Assembly (NCBI RefSeq): GCF_009720775.1
Contig: NZ_WNKW01000005.1
Coordinates: 332,257 to 396,256, forward strand
Direction of reading: 5' to 3'
Length of the DNA: 64,000 nt
Origin: Pseudoduganella danionis
Lineage (GTDB): Bacteria > Pseudomonadota > Gammaproteobacteria > Burkholderiales > Burkholderiaceae_D
Below are positions 42,621 to 50,377 of the stretch, piece after piece. How positions within the stretch are numbered: the stretch's first letter is position 1; each line of letters begins with the position of its first letter. A program made the translations under genes and the position numbers. The notes beneath the pieces were generated by a model. It was not told the origin of the DNA. It saw only the letters and a program-made list of their open reading frames with translations, and did no database searches.

Positions 42621-42649
42621 CTGCCGATTTAGTCCACCAGTAGTCCACA
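42621..42649 (+). repeat. Right arm-type repeat of the element
   Basis: A direct copy of 34833-34861 with three differences. It lies directly inside the terminator and attR, as expected for integrase arm sites at both ends. Confidence 0.65.
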
Positions 42650-42652
42650 ACA

Positions 42653-42684
42653 AAAAAGCCGACCTCGGAGAGTGTCGGCTTTTT
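42653..42684 (-). terminator. Terminator of tRNA-Val
   Basis: An 11-bp perfect stem (GTCGGCTTTTT paired with AAAAAGCCGAC), a GC core with a T-run on the minus strand, 31 bp past the tRNA CCA end. A diverged copy is at 34626-34655. Confidence 0.85.
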
Positions 42685-42702
42685 ATCGTAAGTCTTTGAT
42701 TA

Positions 42703-42763
42703 GACTAAGTATTCTTGGTGGGAAGTGCAAGTTTCGAACTTGCGACCCCTGCAGTGTGAATGC
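42703..42763 (-). repeat. attR, inside tRNA-Val
   Basis: The 61-bp twin of attL. Here it is continuous with the 5' half of the tRNA, so the gene stays intact after integration. Confidence 0.88.
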
Positions 42764-42790
42764 AGTGCTCTACCCCTGAGCTAACCTCCC
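42716..42790 (-). tRNA. tRNA-Val(CAC)
   Basis: A 75-base tRNA including encoded CCA. Acceptor GGGAGGT pairs with ACTTCCC (one G-U); the D arm has GCTCAGGGGTAGAGC; the anticodon stem CTGCA/TGCAG encloses the loop TTCACAC with anticodon CAC; the T arm is GCAAGTTCGAAACTTGC. Its 3' half is the integration target of the adjoining element. Confidence 0.95.
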
Positions 42791-42846
42791 GAAGCGGGGC
42801 GTATTATGCCACACATTCATCTTCCATGGAAGATAGATTTCGCCAA

Positions 42847-43566
42847 TCAGGCTGCCGGTGCGGGAGGCGTGGTCAAAGCAGTCCAGATGCATTGCCCCTT
42901 TACTGCCTTGTCCAGTCCAGCCAGCGTCTCCTGATGCGCGGCTAGTTCATCCTCCGACGCTGGTTGGAAAATCACTTGCGCCAGCGGCACCACCGCCAGC
43001 TCTTCGCCAGCCACGGCCACTTCTTCCTCAACATCCATGCCCAGACTATTCTGGCCACGCGTCATGGCCAGATACACGTCGGCCAGCAGTTCCGAGTCCA
43101 GCAGCGCGCCGTGCAGCTTACGGTGGGCGTTCGAAATGCCGTAGCGGTCGCACAAGGCATCCAGCGAATTACGCTTGCCCGGATGCAGCTCCTTGGCATG
43201 CACCAGCGTATCGATCACGCCATGGATATGGGTAGAAAAATCGGGCAATCCCAACAACTGGAATTCGTGATTCAAAAAACTCAGATCGAACGGTGCGTTA
43301 TGGATGATGACTTCAGCACCTTGGATGTATTCGCGCAGATCATCGACGATCTGGGCGAACTTGGGCTTATCGCTGAGGAACTCGGTAGTCAGGCCGTGGA
43401 CATTCAGCGCGCCCTCTTCCGAATCGCGTTCCGGATTGATATAGACGTGGAAGTTATTCCCCGTCAGCATACGGTTGACCAGCTCCACACAGCCGATCTC
43501 AATGATGCGGTTGCCTAGCTTGGGGTTGATACCGGTAGTTTCAGTATCGAGTACGATTTGACGCAT
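42847..43566 (-). CDS. dnaQ: DNA polymerase III epsilon subunit
   Basis: A 239-residue 3'-5' proofreading exonuclease. The three Exo motifs are clear: DTETTG (Exo I), HNAPFDLSFLN (Exo II) and HRKLHGALLDSELLADVY (Exo III, with the catalytic His). The C-terminal tail after about 185 contacts the alpha subunit. It lies beyond the right border of the tRNA-Val element, 47 bp downstream of rnhA on the same strand, a usual pairing in betaproteobacteria. Confidence 0.95.
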   Translation of the reverse strand: MRQIVLDTETTGINPKLGNRIIEIGCVELVNRMLTGNNFHVYINPERDSEEGALNVHGLTTEFLSDKPKFAQIVDDLREYIQGAEVIIHNAPFDLSFLNHEFQLLGLPDFSTHIHGVIDTLVHAKELHPGKRNSLDALCDRYGISNAHRKLHGALLDSELLADVYLAMTRGQNSLGMDVEEEVAVAGEELAVVPLAQVIFQPASEDELAAHQETLAGLDKAVKGQCIWTALTTPPAPAA

Positions 43567-43613
43567 AGTGATCCGTGATGACGACTGCTTGAACAGGAAG
43601 TATAACAGGCCGC

Positions 43614-44063
43614 CTAGCCCGCACGCGCCAGTTCTACGCCGCGGTTGGCCAGCATGTCGGCGCGCTCGTTACCGGGGTGGCCGTTGTGGCCACGCACCCA
43701 GCGCCATTCCACTGTATGCAGCGCTTGCGCGGCATCGAGGGCCTTCCACAAATCGGCATTCTTGACCGGCTCCTTGGCCGCCGTCTTCCAGCCGCGCGCC
43801 TTCCAGCCATGTATCCATTCGCTGATGCCCTTCTGCACATACTGGCTATCCGTATGCAGCGTGACCAGACAGGGGCGCTTGAGCGCCTGCAGCGCTTCGA
43901 TCACGGCCTGCAACTCCATGCGGTTGTTGGTGGTGTCATGCGCACCGCCGCAGATCTCCTTTTCGGCCTCGCCCGCTACCAGCAAGGCGCCCCAGCCACC
44001 GATGCCGGGATTGCCCTTGCAGGCGCCGTCCGTGTAGATCTCCACTTTGTCCATATTTTCCAT
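43614..44063 (-). CDS. rnhA: Ribonuclease HI
   Basis: A 149-residue enzyme that removes RNA from RNA-DNA hybrids. The active-site residues fall in EIYTDGACKGNPG (Asp), NRMELQAVIEAL (Glu), LHTDSQYV (Asp) and HNGHPGNERAD (His/Asp). GWGALLVAGEAEKEI and the basic-protrusion segment GWKARGWKTAAKEPVKN are as in the E. coli type. It sits 6 bp after a methyltransferase gene and upstream of dnaQ. Confidence 0.95.
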   Translation of the reverse strand: MENMDKVEIYTDGACKGNPGIGGWGALLVAGEAEKEICGGAHDTTNNRMELQAVIEALQALKRPCLVTLHTDSQYVQKGISEWIHGWKARGWKTAAKEPVKNADLWKALDAAQALHTVEWRWVRGHNGHPGNERADMLANRGVELARAG

Positions 44064-44069
44064 ACTGCT

Positions 44070-44834
44070 TTACCGCCTTTTATTCGTCGCGGGCACCACC
44101 GACGGTGCTGCCGCTGTTTTTCTACTCCATGCCGGACCGATCAGATGCATGCCTTTGACACGCTTGATCGCCTGCACGATATATACGCCGCCCAGATACG
44201 GCCACCAGCGCGGCCCCGCATTATCCATGAAGGTGTAACGTTCCAGCCACTTCTGCGTGCGGCAAGCCGGTGCATAACAGCCAAAGTGGCTTTGACTGGC
44301 CGTCATATTCAATAATTTTAACCAGTCCTTCAGGCGCGGCATAGAAATCAGCTCCTCGGTGCGCGGCAGAAAGCCGGTACCGCCGACGCGCCGCAGCACC
44401 TGCCGCGCGCCCCACAGACTGGCCGGATTGAAGCCGCAGATGATCACCTGCCCTTCCGGTATCAGCACGCGTTCCACTTCCCGCAGCACCTGATGGGGAT
44501 CGGGCGAAAATTCCAGCACATGGGGCAGCACCACCAGATCCATCGACTGGGTGGCAAACGGCAGTTCTACCGGATCACAGGTCAGTGCCACCGCGCGGCG
44601 CGGCGCTTCGGCCAGCGTGCGTACTTTGCGGTCAGCCAGAAACTTGTAAGGCATGCGGTTGGCGGCCAATGCATCGAGCTGCGGCATGCCGATCTGCACG
44701 GCATTGAAGCCAAATATATCGGCTGTCAAGTGGTCAAGCGTCTGCTGTTCCCATGCGCGCAGGTAGACACCGGCGGGCGTCTGCAGCCAGCCTTCCAGCG
44801 CTATAATGGATTTCTCCGAACCTGCTTTGTCCAT
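44070..44834 (-). CDS. SAM-dependent methyltransferase of the rnhA-gloB neighbourhood
   Basis: A 254-residue class I methyltransferase (methyltransferase type 11) with a divergent SAM motif; the DPVELPFATQSMDLVVLPHVLEFSPDPHQVLREVERVLIPEGQVII stretch covers motifs II-III. It is always found between rnhA and gloB in betaproteobacteria, but its substrate is unknown. A basic, Ala-rich tail follows residue 230. Its start overlaps the 5' end of the divergent gloB ORF region, so the two genes share a promoter area of a few tens of bases. Confidence 0.88.
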   Translation of the reverse strand: MDKAGSEKSIIALEGWLQTPAGVYLRAWEQQTLDHLTADIFGFNAVQIGMPQLDALAANRMPYKFLADRKVRTLAEAPRRAVALTCDPVELPFATQSMDLVVLPHVLEFSPDPHQVLREVERVLIPEGQVIICGFNPASLWGARQVLRRVGGTGFLPRTEELISMPRLKDWLKLLNMTASQSHFGCYAPACRTQKWLERYTFMDNAGPRWWPYLGGVYIVQAIKRVKGMHLIGPAWSRKTAAAPSVVPATNKRR

Positions 44835-44853
44835 GCCTAGCCTCTACGATCCA

Positions 44854-45660
44854 ATGACCCATTCTACCAAGCCCGTACTTGATGTTCTGACGATCCCAGC
44901 CTTTCGCGACAACTACCTGTGGCTGATCCACGATGGCGTACATGCAGCTGCTGTCGACCCCGGTGATGCCAAGCCTATACTTTCAGCCTTGCAGGCCCAT
45001 GGCCTGAAGCTGACCGCCATTCTACTCACCCATCACCATGCTGACCATATCGGTGGCGTGGGCGAATTATTACAGCATTATCCCGTGCCCGTGTACGGTC
45101 CCACTAATGAAAGCATAGACTGCGTGAGCCTGCCCGTAAGCGAAGGCAAGCAGATCGAAGTGCCGGGTCTGGATTTGCGGCTCAGCGTGCTGGATGTGCC
45201 CGGCCATACCATGGGCCACATTGCGTATGTACGCCAGGGTGAGGATGGCGCGGCAGGCTGGCTATTCTGTGGCGACACGCTGTTTGCCGGCGGCTGCGGG
45301 CGCCTGTTCGAAGGCACGCCAGCGCAGATGATCAGCTCACTCGGAAAGCTGGCCGCACTGCCAGACGATACGCTGGTCTACTGCGCGCACGAATACACCT
45401 TGTCCAATCTGCGCTTTGCCCGCGTGGTGGAGCCGCATAATCTGGCGCTGCAGCAGCGCATCAAAGACGAGACCGATAAACGCGAGCACAATCTGCCCAC
45501 GGTACCCAGCACCATCGCACTGGAGAAGGCGACCAATCCGTTCCTGCGCTATCGGGAAAAGAGTATCGCCGAACAGTTGCAGCGCGCAGGCAAGCTGGAA
45601 GGCAGCGACACGACACTGGCCACCTTCACGGCCTTGCGGCTGTGGAAGAACGAATTCTAG
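44854..45660 (+). CDS. gloB: Hydroxyacylglutathione hydrolase (glyoxalase II)
   Basis: A 268-residue metallo-beta-lactamase-fold enzyme that splits S-lactoylglutathione to lactate and glutathione. Metal ligands are in LTHHHADHIGG, VPGHTMGHI and FCGDTLFAGGCGRLFEG, and the C-terminal substrate domain has EYTLSNLRFA and NPFLRYRE. The start is uncertain: homology begins at VLTIPAFRDNYLWLI; ATGs at 44854 and 44833 and an upstream start at 44806 are in frame. I take 44854 because the earlier ones overlap the divergent methyltransferase start. Confidence 0.93.
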   Translation: MTHSTKPVLDVLTIPAFRDNYLWLIHDGVHAAAVDPGDAKPILSALQAHGLKLTAILLTHHHADHIGGVGELLQHYPVPVYGPTNESIDCVSLPVSEGKQIEVPGLDLRLSVLDVPGHTMGHIAYVRQGEDGAAGWLFCGDTLFAGGCGRLFEGTPAQMISSLGKLAALPDDTLVYCAHEYTLSNLRFARVVEPHNLALQQRIKDETDKREHNLPTVPSTIALEKATNPFLRYREKSIAEQLQRAGKLEGSDTTLATFTALRLWKNEF

Positions 45661-45680
45661 CCAGCATAAGATTCCTAAAA

Positions 45681-46720
45681 TTCGGGGTCAGGTCTGTCAT
45701 TAGGACAGACGGACTAAATCTTTGACTTTCCTCAATATCAAAATAAATGTCGCAAACTGAGCGACGACTGTGTCAGCGCAAAGCAAGCACTAATTGATCG
45801 CCTAGTGTGAGGGTATGAACCGGCCTCTGCGACTAGACATCGAACAAGCGCTCTACCATATCACCGCGCGCGGCGATCGGCGCGGTGCGATCTATCATTC
45901 AGATACGGATCGGCAAGTCTGGCTTGCCATGCTGGGAGAGACCTGCAAGCGCTTCGAATTCCACATCCATGCCTACTGCCAGATGGGCAACCACTACCAT
46001 CTGCTACTCGAAACCCTGCATGGCATGCTGGCGCGCGGCCTGCGGCACTTGAACGGCAATTACGCCGCCTATTACAATCGCCAATACCATCAGGTCGGAC
46101 ATGTATTTCAAGGCCGTTATAAAGCCATCCTCTGCCAAAGCAACACCTACCTGTTGGAACTGTCACGCTATGTAGAACTCAATCCGGTACGGGCCAGCCT
46201 GGTAGCGCATCCCGCCGACTGGATATGGAGTAGTTATCGGGCAAAGGTGGCGCAGACTAGCGCGCCAGCATGGCTGGACACACAGGTGGTACTGGGCCAC
46301 TTTGGGCCATCGGATACCGTTGCAGCCTACGCAAGTTTCGTCGCAGATGGGCTGCTTGAGCGCAGTCCCTGGGCAAATTTGGCACATGGCATGCTGCTAG
46401 GTGATGCCGATTTTCAGGCCCAGTACCTCGAGCACCCGCTATCGGGCGATCAGCGCGAAATCCAGCGCGCCCAGCGCAAACTCGTCACACCAGAGCTATC
46501 CGACTTCTTCAAGCGTTATCCCAACCGATACGAAGCCATGGCGCGCGCCTACTTATCGCATAGCTACACCATGCCGGAGATTGCACGCCACGCTAGGGTT
46601 TCCGTAAAGACCGTCAGCCGAGCAATCGCCGCTTTCAAAACAGCCGAGAAACCTGCAGAGCGATATTGAGGTAGCTCAATAATATTGCGTGTATGTCCAA
46701 ATGACAGACCTGACCCCGAA
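45681..46720 (+). mobile_element. REP-associated transposase unit with inverted ends
   Basis: The stretch begins at 45681 with TTCGGGGTCAGG followed by TCTGTCATT and ends at 46720 with the exact inverse, a 21-bp perfect inverted repeat, with further imperfect pairing to about 34 bp. The left end also folds on itself (GTCTGTC-ATTAG-GACAGAC, 45692-45710). One transposase gene lies inside. It separates gloB from the aceB terminator. Confidence 0.75.
45815..46669 (+). CDS. REP-associated tyrosine transposase (RAYT)
   Basis: A 284-residue Y1/HuH enzyme. The HuH motif is NHYHLLLE, the catalytic Tyr lies in LSRYVELNPVRA, and the N-terminal LDIEQALYHITARGDRRGAIY is typical. The last 70 residues add an HTH-like tail (YTMPEIARHARVSVKTVSRAIAAF) as in the larger RAYT group that resembles site-specific DNA-binding proteins. 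RAYTs act on short palindromic repeats and are usually single-copy and not self-spreading. GAGG precedes the ATG. It is intact. Confidence 0.9.
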   Translation: MNRPLRLDIEQALYHITARGDRRGAIYHSDTDRQVWLAMLGETCKRFEFHIHAYCQMGNHYHLLLETLHGMLARGLRHLNGNYAAYYNRQYHQVGHVFQGRYKAILCQSNTYLLELSRYVELNPVRASLVAHPADWIWSSYRAKVAQTSAPAWLDTQVVLGHFGPSDTVAAYASFVADGLLERSPWANLAHGMLLGDADFQAQYLEHPLSGDQREIQRAQRKLVTPELSDFFKRYPNRYEAMARAYLSHSYTMPEIARHARVSVKTVSRAIAAFKTAEKPAERY

Positions 46721-46722
46721 GT

Positions 46723-46749
46723 AAAAAACGGCCCCGCAGGGCCGTTTTT
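46723..46749 (-). terminator. Terminator of aceB
   Basis: CGGCCC-CGCA-GGGCCG flanked by A and T runs; on the minus strand it lies 8 bp after the aceB stop and ends in a T-run. It directly abuts the RAYT repeat. Confidence 0.9.
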
Positions 46750-46757
46750 ATTGGGAC

Positions 46758-48356
46758 TTAGATTTCTTCGTACAGCGGCAGAGTCAGGAACTCGGCGAAC
46801 TGGTCGGAGGTCGACATTTCTTCGAAAATTTCCGCAGCACGTACATAGGTCGGGCCGTCGCCGCCAGGCGCGTCACGCTGCACTTTGGCCAGTTCTTCAG
46901 GGATCATGGCGCGCACCATGTCTGCGGTGACTTTGCGGCCATCTTCCAGCGTACCTTTGCTGGAGCGGATCCACTGCCATACTTGCGAGCGGCTGATTTC
47001 GGCCGTCGCAGCATCTTCCATCAGATTGTGGATAGGCACGCAACCGTTGCCTGCCAGCCAGCTACCGAGGTAGTGGATGCCGACGTTGATGTTGTAGCGC
47101 AAGCCTGCTTCCGTGATCGGGGCTTCTGGTTTGAAGTCCAGCAGTTCGGCTGCCGTCACTTCCACGTCAGGACGCTGCTTGTCGATCTGGTTAGGCTTGT
47201 CGCCCAGAACCTTCTTGAATTCGGTCATGGCCAGTTCGACCAGACCCGGGTGGGCCACCCAGCCACCGTCGTAGCCATCGGTCGCGTCACGCGCCTTGTC
47301 GTTGCGCACGCCGCCCATGGCCACTTCGTTTTTCTCTGGATCGTTCTTGATCGGGATCAGTGCAGCCATACCGCCGATGGCAGGTGCATTGCGCTTGTGG
47401 CAGGTCTTCAGCAGCAGCAGAGCGTAAGCGCGCATGAACGGTGCCGTCATGGTCACTTTGGCGCGGTCGGCCAGGCAGAATTCTTTGTCCAGCTTGAACT
47501 TCTTGATGCAGGAGAAGATGTAATCCCAACGGCCCGCATTCAGGCCCGAGCTGTGTTCACGCAGTTCGTACAGGATTTCGTCCATTTCGAAGGCGGCCAG
47601 AATGGTCTCGATCAGCACGGTCGCCTTGACGGTGCCCTGTGGCAGGCCCAGCTCGTTCTGGGTCATGACGAAGATGTCATTCCACAGACGGGCTTCCAGA
47701 TGCGATTCCATCTTCGGCAGGTAGAAGTAAGGACCGGCGCCGCGCGCCAGTTGCTCTTTGGCGTTGTGGAACATGAACAGGGCGAAGTCGAAGATGCCGC
47801 CCGAGATGCGCTTGCCGTCCACCAGCACATGCTTCTCATCCAGGTGCCAGCCACGTGGGCGTACTACCAGCGTTGCTACTTTGTCGTTCAGTTTGTACGA
47901 TTTGCCATTCTGTTCCATGGCGATGGTGCCACGCACAGCGTCGAACATATTGATCTGACCGTCGATCTGGTTTTCCCAGTTCGGGGTATTGGAATCTTCG
48001 AAGTCGGTCATGTAGCTGTCGGCGCCCGAGTTCAGCGCGTTGATGACCATCTTGCGATCAACCGGGCCGGTGATTTCCACACGGCGGCATTCGAGTGCTT
48101 TAGGAATCGGAGCTACTTTCCAGTCGCCAGCGCGGATGTGCGCGGTTTCTGGCAGGAAGTCAGGACGCTCGCCCGCATCCAGACGCTTGGCGCGCTCTAC
48201 GCGCACAGCCAGCAGTTGCTGACGACGGGATTCGAATTCGCGCGACAGCTTGGCCACCAGTGCCAGAGCTTCGCTGGTCAGGATGTTTTCGTAGCCCGGC
48301 TTGATTTTGCCGGTGATTTCCATGCCTGCTGGCAGAGTGAGGGTGGACTGCGTCAT
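46758..48356 (-). CDS. aceB: Malate synthase A
   Basis: A 532-residue glyoxylate-cycle enzyme that joins glyoxylate and acetyl-CoA to malate. Family features include SYMTDFEDSNTPNW, GTIAMEQNGK, VRPRGWHLDEKHVLVDG, LIETILAAFEMDEILYELREHSSGLNAGRWDYIFS and GGMAALIPI. The length is that of the A isoform. I use the ATG at 48356 (MTQSTLTLPAG); an upstream start at 48386 would add ten residues with no match. The lysR gene is divergent across 200 bp and is probably its regulator. No isocitrate lyase gene is in the window. Confidence 0.95.
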   Translation of the reverse strand: MTQSTLTLPAGMEITGKIKPGYENILTSEALALVAKLSREFESRRQQLLAVRVERAKRLDAGERPDFLPETAHIRAGDWKVAPIPKALECRRVEITGPVDRKMVINALNSGADSYMTDFEDSNTPNWENQIDGQINMFDAVRGTIAMEQNGKSYKLNDKVATLVVRPRGWHLDEKHVLVDGKRISGGIFDFALFMFHNAKEQLARGAGPYFYLPKMESHLEARLWNDIFVMTQNELGLPQGTVKATVLIETILAAFEMDEILYELREHSSGLNAGRWDYIFSCIKKFKLDKEFCLADRAKVTMTAPFMRAYALLLLKTCHKRNAPAIGGMAALIPIKNDPEKNEVAMGGVRNDKARDATDGYDGGWVAHPGLVELAMTEFKKVLGDKPNQIDKQRPDVEVTAAELLDFKPEAPITEAGLRYNINVGIHYLGSWLAGNGCVPIHNLMEDAATAEISRSQVWQWIRSSKGTLEDGRKVTADMVRAMIPEELAKVQRDAPGGDGPTYVRAAEIFEEMSTSDQFAEFLTLPLYEEI

Positions 48357-48556
48357 GTGCTTCTCTCCGAAAGAAAATATTAACAACCAGACTAATTATA
48401 AGCATGCGCCCCAGTGTTGCACGGCTTTGTTTTTAGTGTGCAGACTCAGTTACGCCCCGATATGTTTTACAGTATATTCACTAATAAGTTATACAAACAA
48501 GACTAAAAATCACTTCATCTATGCGTTTTTCTCACAAATGTTAGGTTGATGTATCT

Positions 48557-49468
48557 ATGGGTCAATTCAGACAGATTTCCACCTTTGTCGAGGTGGTTTC
48601 CAAGGGCAGTCTCTCGGCTGCTGCCCGCGCCGAGGGCATAGCGCCGGCCATGATAGGCCGCCGCCTCGATGCGCTGGAAAGCCGCCTCGGTGTGAAGTTA
48701 TTGCAACGCACTACCCGCAAACTTGCCCTCACCAATGAGGGCGCCGCTTTCTTGGAAGACTGCCAGCGCATTCTGACGGAACTTGAAGAGGCGGAATCAG
48801 CTGTGGCCGAACGTAGCGCGCACGCCACGGGCCATTTGATGATATCTGCGCCCGCCGGTTTCGGCCGCCAGCACGTGGCGCCGCTAATCCCCTCGTTTCT
48901 GGCCGAACACCGCGATGTCAGCATCACCTTGAACATGAGCGATCGCGTGGTCGACATCGTCGGCGAAGGCATCGATGTGGCGATCCGCATCGCCAGCCTG
49001 TCGGATTCCAGTCTGGTCAGCGTCAAGCTGGCCGACAACGAACGCGTGGTAGTGGGCGCCCCCTCGTATCTGAAACGGCACGGCGTACCGCAGACGCTGG
49101 CCGATCTGTCCAAGCACAACTGCCTGGCGATTAGCAGCGAAGGCAGCCAGCGCGGCTGGACTTTCCGCGAGAACGGCAAGAATGTGGTGCTGAAAGTGGC
49201 GGGCAATATGGGCAGCAACGACGGCCAGGTGCTGCACGACTGGGCGCTGGCCGGCAAGGGGCTGGCCTGGCGTTCGATGTGGGAAGTAGGCAATGAGATC
49301 GCCGAGGGCAAGCTGCAGACGGTGCTGGACCAGCATTCTGCACCGGGCAACGATATCTACGCCGTATTTGCCCAGCGCCGCCACCTGCCGCTGCGCATAC
49401 GGGCTTTCGTGGACTTCCTGCGCCATACCTACGCCCAGCCAGAATACTGGCGCAAGACGGTGAAATAG
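48557..49468 (+). CDS. LysR-family regulator, divergent from aceB
   Basis: A 303-residue regulator with an N-terminal winged HTH (FRQISTFVEVVSKGSLSAAARAEGIAPAMIGRRLDALESRLGVKLLQRTTRKLALT) and a periplasmic-binding-like effector domain (GHLMISAPAGFGRQHVAPLIPSFL). It is of the CrgA/DsdC-like group that is widespread in betaproteobacteria. The arrangement suggests control of aceB, with a small acid as inducer; the operator was not identified in the AT-rich 200-bp gap. Confidence 0.9.
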   Translation: MGQFRQISTFVEVVSKGSLSAAARAEGIAPAMIGRRLDALESRLGVKLLQRTTRKLALTNEGAAFLEDCQRILTELEEAESAVAERSAHATGHLMISAPAGFGRQHVAPLIPSFLAEHRDVSITLNMSDRVVDIVGEGIDVAIRIASLSDSSLVSVKLADNERVVVGAPSYLKRHGVPQTLADLSKHNCLAISSEGSQRGWTFRENGKNVVLKVAGNMGSNDGQVLHDWALAGKGLAWRSMWEVGNEIAEGKLQTVLDQHSAPGNDIYAVFAQRRHLPLRIRAFVDFLRHTYAQPEYWRKTVK

Positions 49469-49504
49469 TTAGTTCGCAGCGCGCCTGGCGCGCGGGCAAA
49501 AAAA

Positions 49505-49525
49505 AATCCTCGGGAACCGAGGATT
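49505..49525. terminator. Terminator between lysR and the cold-shock gene
   Basis: AATCCTCGG-GAA-CCGAGGATT; read on the minus strand it is followed by nine T, ending the cold-shock transcript. It probably serves lysR from the other side as well. Confidence 0.88.
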
Positions 49526-49549
49526 TCTTATTTCGTTTGATTCAGCGTA

Positions 49550-49753
49550 TTACAGTGGCTGAATGTTCGAAGCTTGCTTGCCCTTAGGACCAGCGGTCAC
49601 TTCAAAAGAAACGCGTTGGTTCTCTTGCAGCGACTTGAAGCCTGCGGTCTGAATCGCCGAGAAGTGAGCGAACAGATCTTCGCCGCCTTCATCAGGGGTG
49701 ATAAAGCCGAAGCCCTTCGAGTCATTGAACCATTTTACGATACCAGTTGCCAT
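49550..49753 (-). CDS. CspA-family cold-shock protein
   Basis: A 67-residue single-stranded nucleic-acid-binding beta barrel with both RNA-binding motifs, KGFGFI (RNP1) and DLFAHF (RNP2), and the usual start MATGIVKWFND. It acts as an RNA chaperone. The reading frame continues upstream without a stop, but the ATG at 49753 is the family start. The gene stands alone with a long leader. Confidence 0.95.
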   Translation of the reverse strand: MATGIVKWFNDSKGFGFITPDEGGEDLFAHFSAIQTAGFKSLQENQRVSFEVTAGPKGKQASNIQPL

Positions 49754-50017
49754 TACAATTCCTATTTCAGTTAAGTTGGGCTTGCGCCCGTGATATCGTT
49801 TGAGGCAAGAAGAAAAACAGCGAAACTGCACTACTCTTGAATCTAAACGATGCCGCATTATACCCATTTACTCGAGAAAAGCACGTTTTCGCCAAAATAA
49901 ATGCCAACTCGCGTCTTTTTTGGTAGAAAACCCGCGTAACTCAGGGTGTGAGTACAACTATAGACAAGAATTTACTTGGTGATTTGAGCTAGATCAATCG
50001 CCAGCTTCGCTCTTACA
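49754..50017 (-). promoter_or_regulatory. Long leader of the cold-shock gene
   Basis: The 264 bp upstream hold no gene. The transcript side is AT-rich with a small GGGC-TTGC-GCCC hairpin 34 bases before the ATG (about 49787-49776). Long leaders of csp genes commonly act as temperature-dependent RNA switches; that this one does is inferred from position only. Confidence 0.45.
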
Positions 50018-50377
50018 TCACTGGTAAACCGCGGCTTTGGGGTCACGCGCCGCCCAGCGCAGATACTGCTCCACCTGGGGCGGTATCGCCGCCCAGCCAC
50101 AGCCATCCTGCATCATCATGCGCAATTGCTGCTCGATGTGGCGCGCCTGCTGGCCCAGCATGGCATAACCAAAAGTCGCCGCCGAGCCAGCCACGCTGTG
50201 CAGCGATTCGTGCAGCGCCGTCAGCTGTTCTGCGGTCGGCGCAGCACCGTTCGTCACACAGGCTGCCAGCGCGTGCTCGATCTTTTCGAGCATGAGCGGC
50301 AACTGCGCGACGAAGCGCGCATTCAATGCCTCCAGCCGCGCGCGGAACTCTGCCTCTGCCGACACGGGGTCCGCCAT
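50018..50377 (-). CDS. Stand-alone Hpt phosphotransfer protein
   Basis: A 119-residue four-helix protein with the phospho-acceptor His in LHSVAGSAATFGYAMLGQQARHIE, the Hpt signature. It has no kinase or receiver part and so should pass phosphate between a hybrid kinase and a regulator encoded elsewhere. The ATG at 50377 overlaps the upp stop by one base (TAATG), so it is translated with upp; a longer frame inside upp is a shadow. The link to uracil salvage is unexplained and may be only positional. Confidence 0.8.
   Translation of the reverse strand: MADPVSAEAEFRARLEALNARFVAQLPLMLEKIEHALAACVTNGAAPTAEQLTALHESLHSVAGSAATFGYAMLGQQARHIEQQLRMMMQDGCGWAAIPPQVEQYLRWAARDPKAAVYQ

Larger units (their letters stand above)
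34676..42763. mobile_element. Integrative element in tRNA-Val(CAC), P4-satellite-like
   Basis: Two 61-bp perfect direct repeats, at 34676-34736 and 42703-42763, hold the 3' half of tRNA-Val plus its downstream flank and bound about 8.0 kb. Inside are a tyrosine integrase, two AlpA-like proteins, a primase-helicase with a candidate origin, a serine recombinase and low-GC cargo genes. No capsid, packaging, conjugation or toxin-antitoxin genes are recognised, so it resembles a phage satellite or small integrative replicon more than a prophage or ICE. The intact tRNA is at the right end. GC content is lower and more variable than the flanking chromosome. Confidence 0.88.

Noticed and set aside
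46983..48383. 466-codon plus-strand frame opposite aceB
   Set aside because: Shadow of malate synthase; GC-rich third positions keep the opposite strand open.
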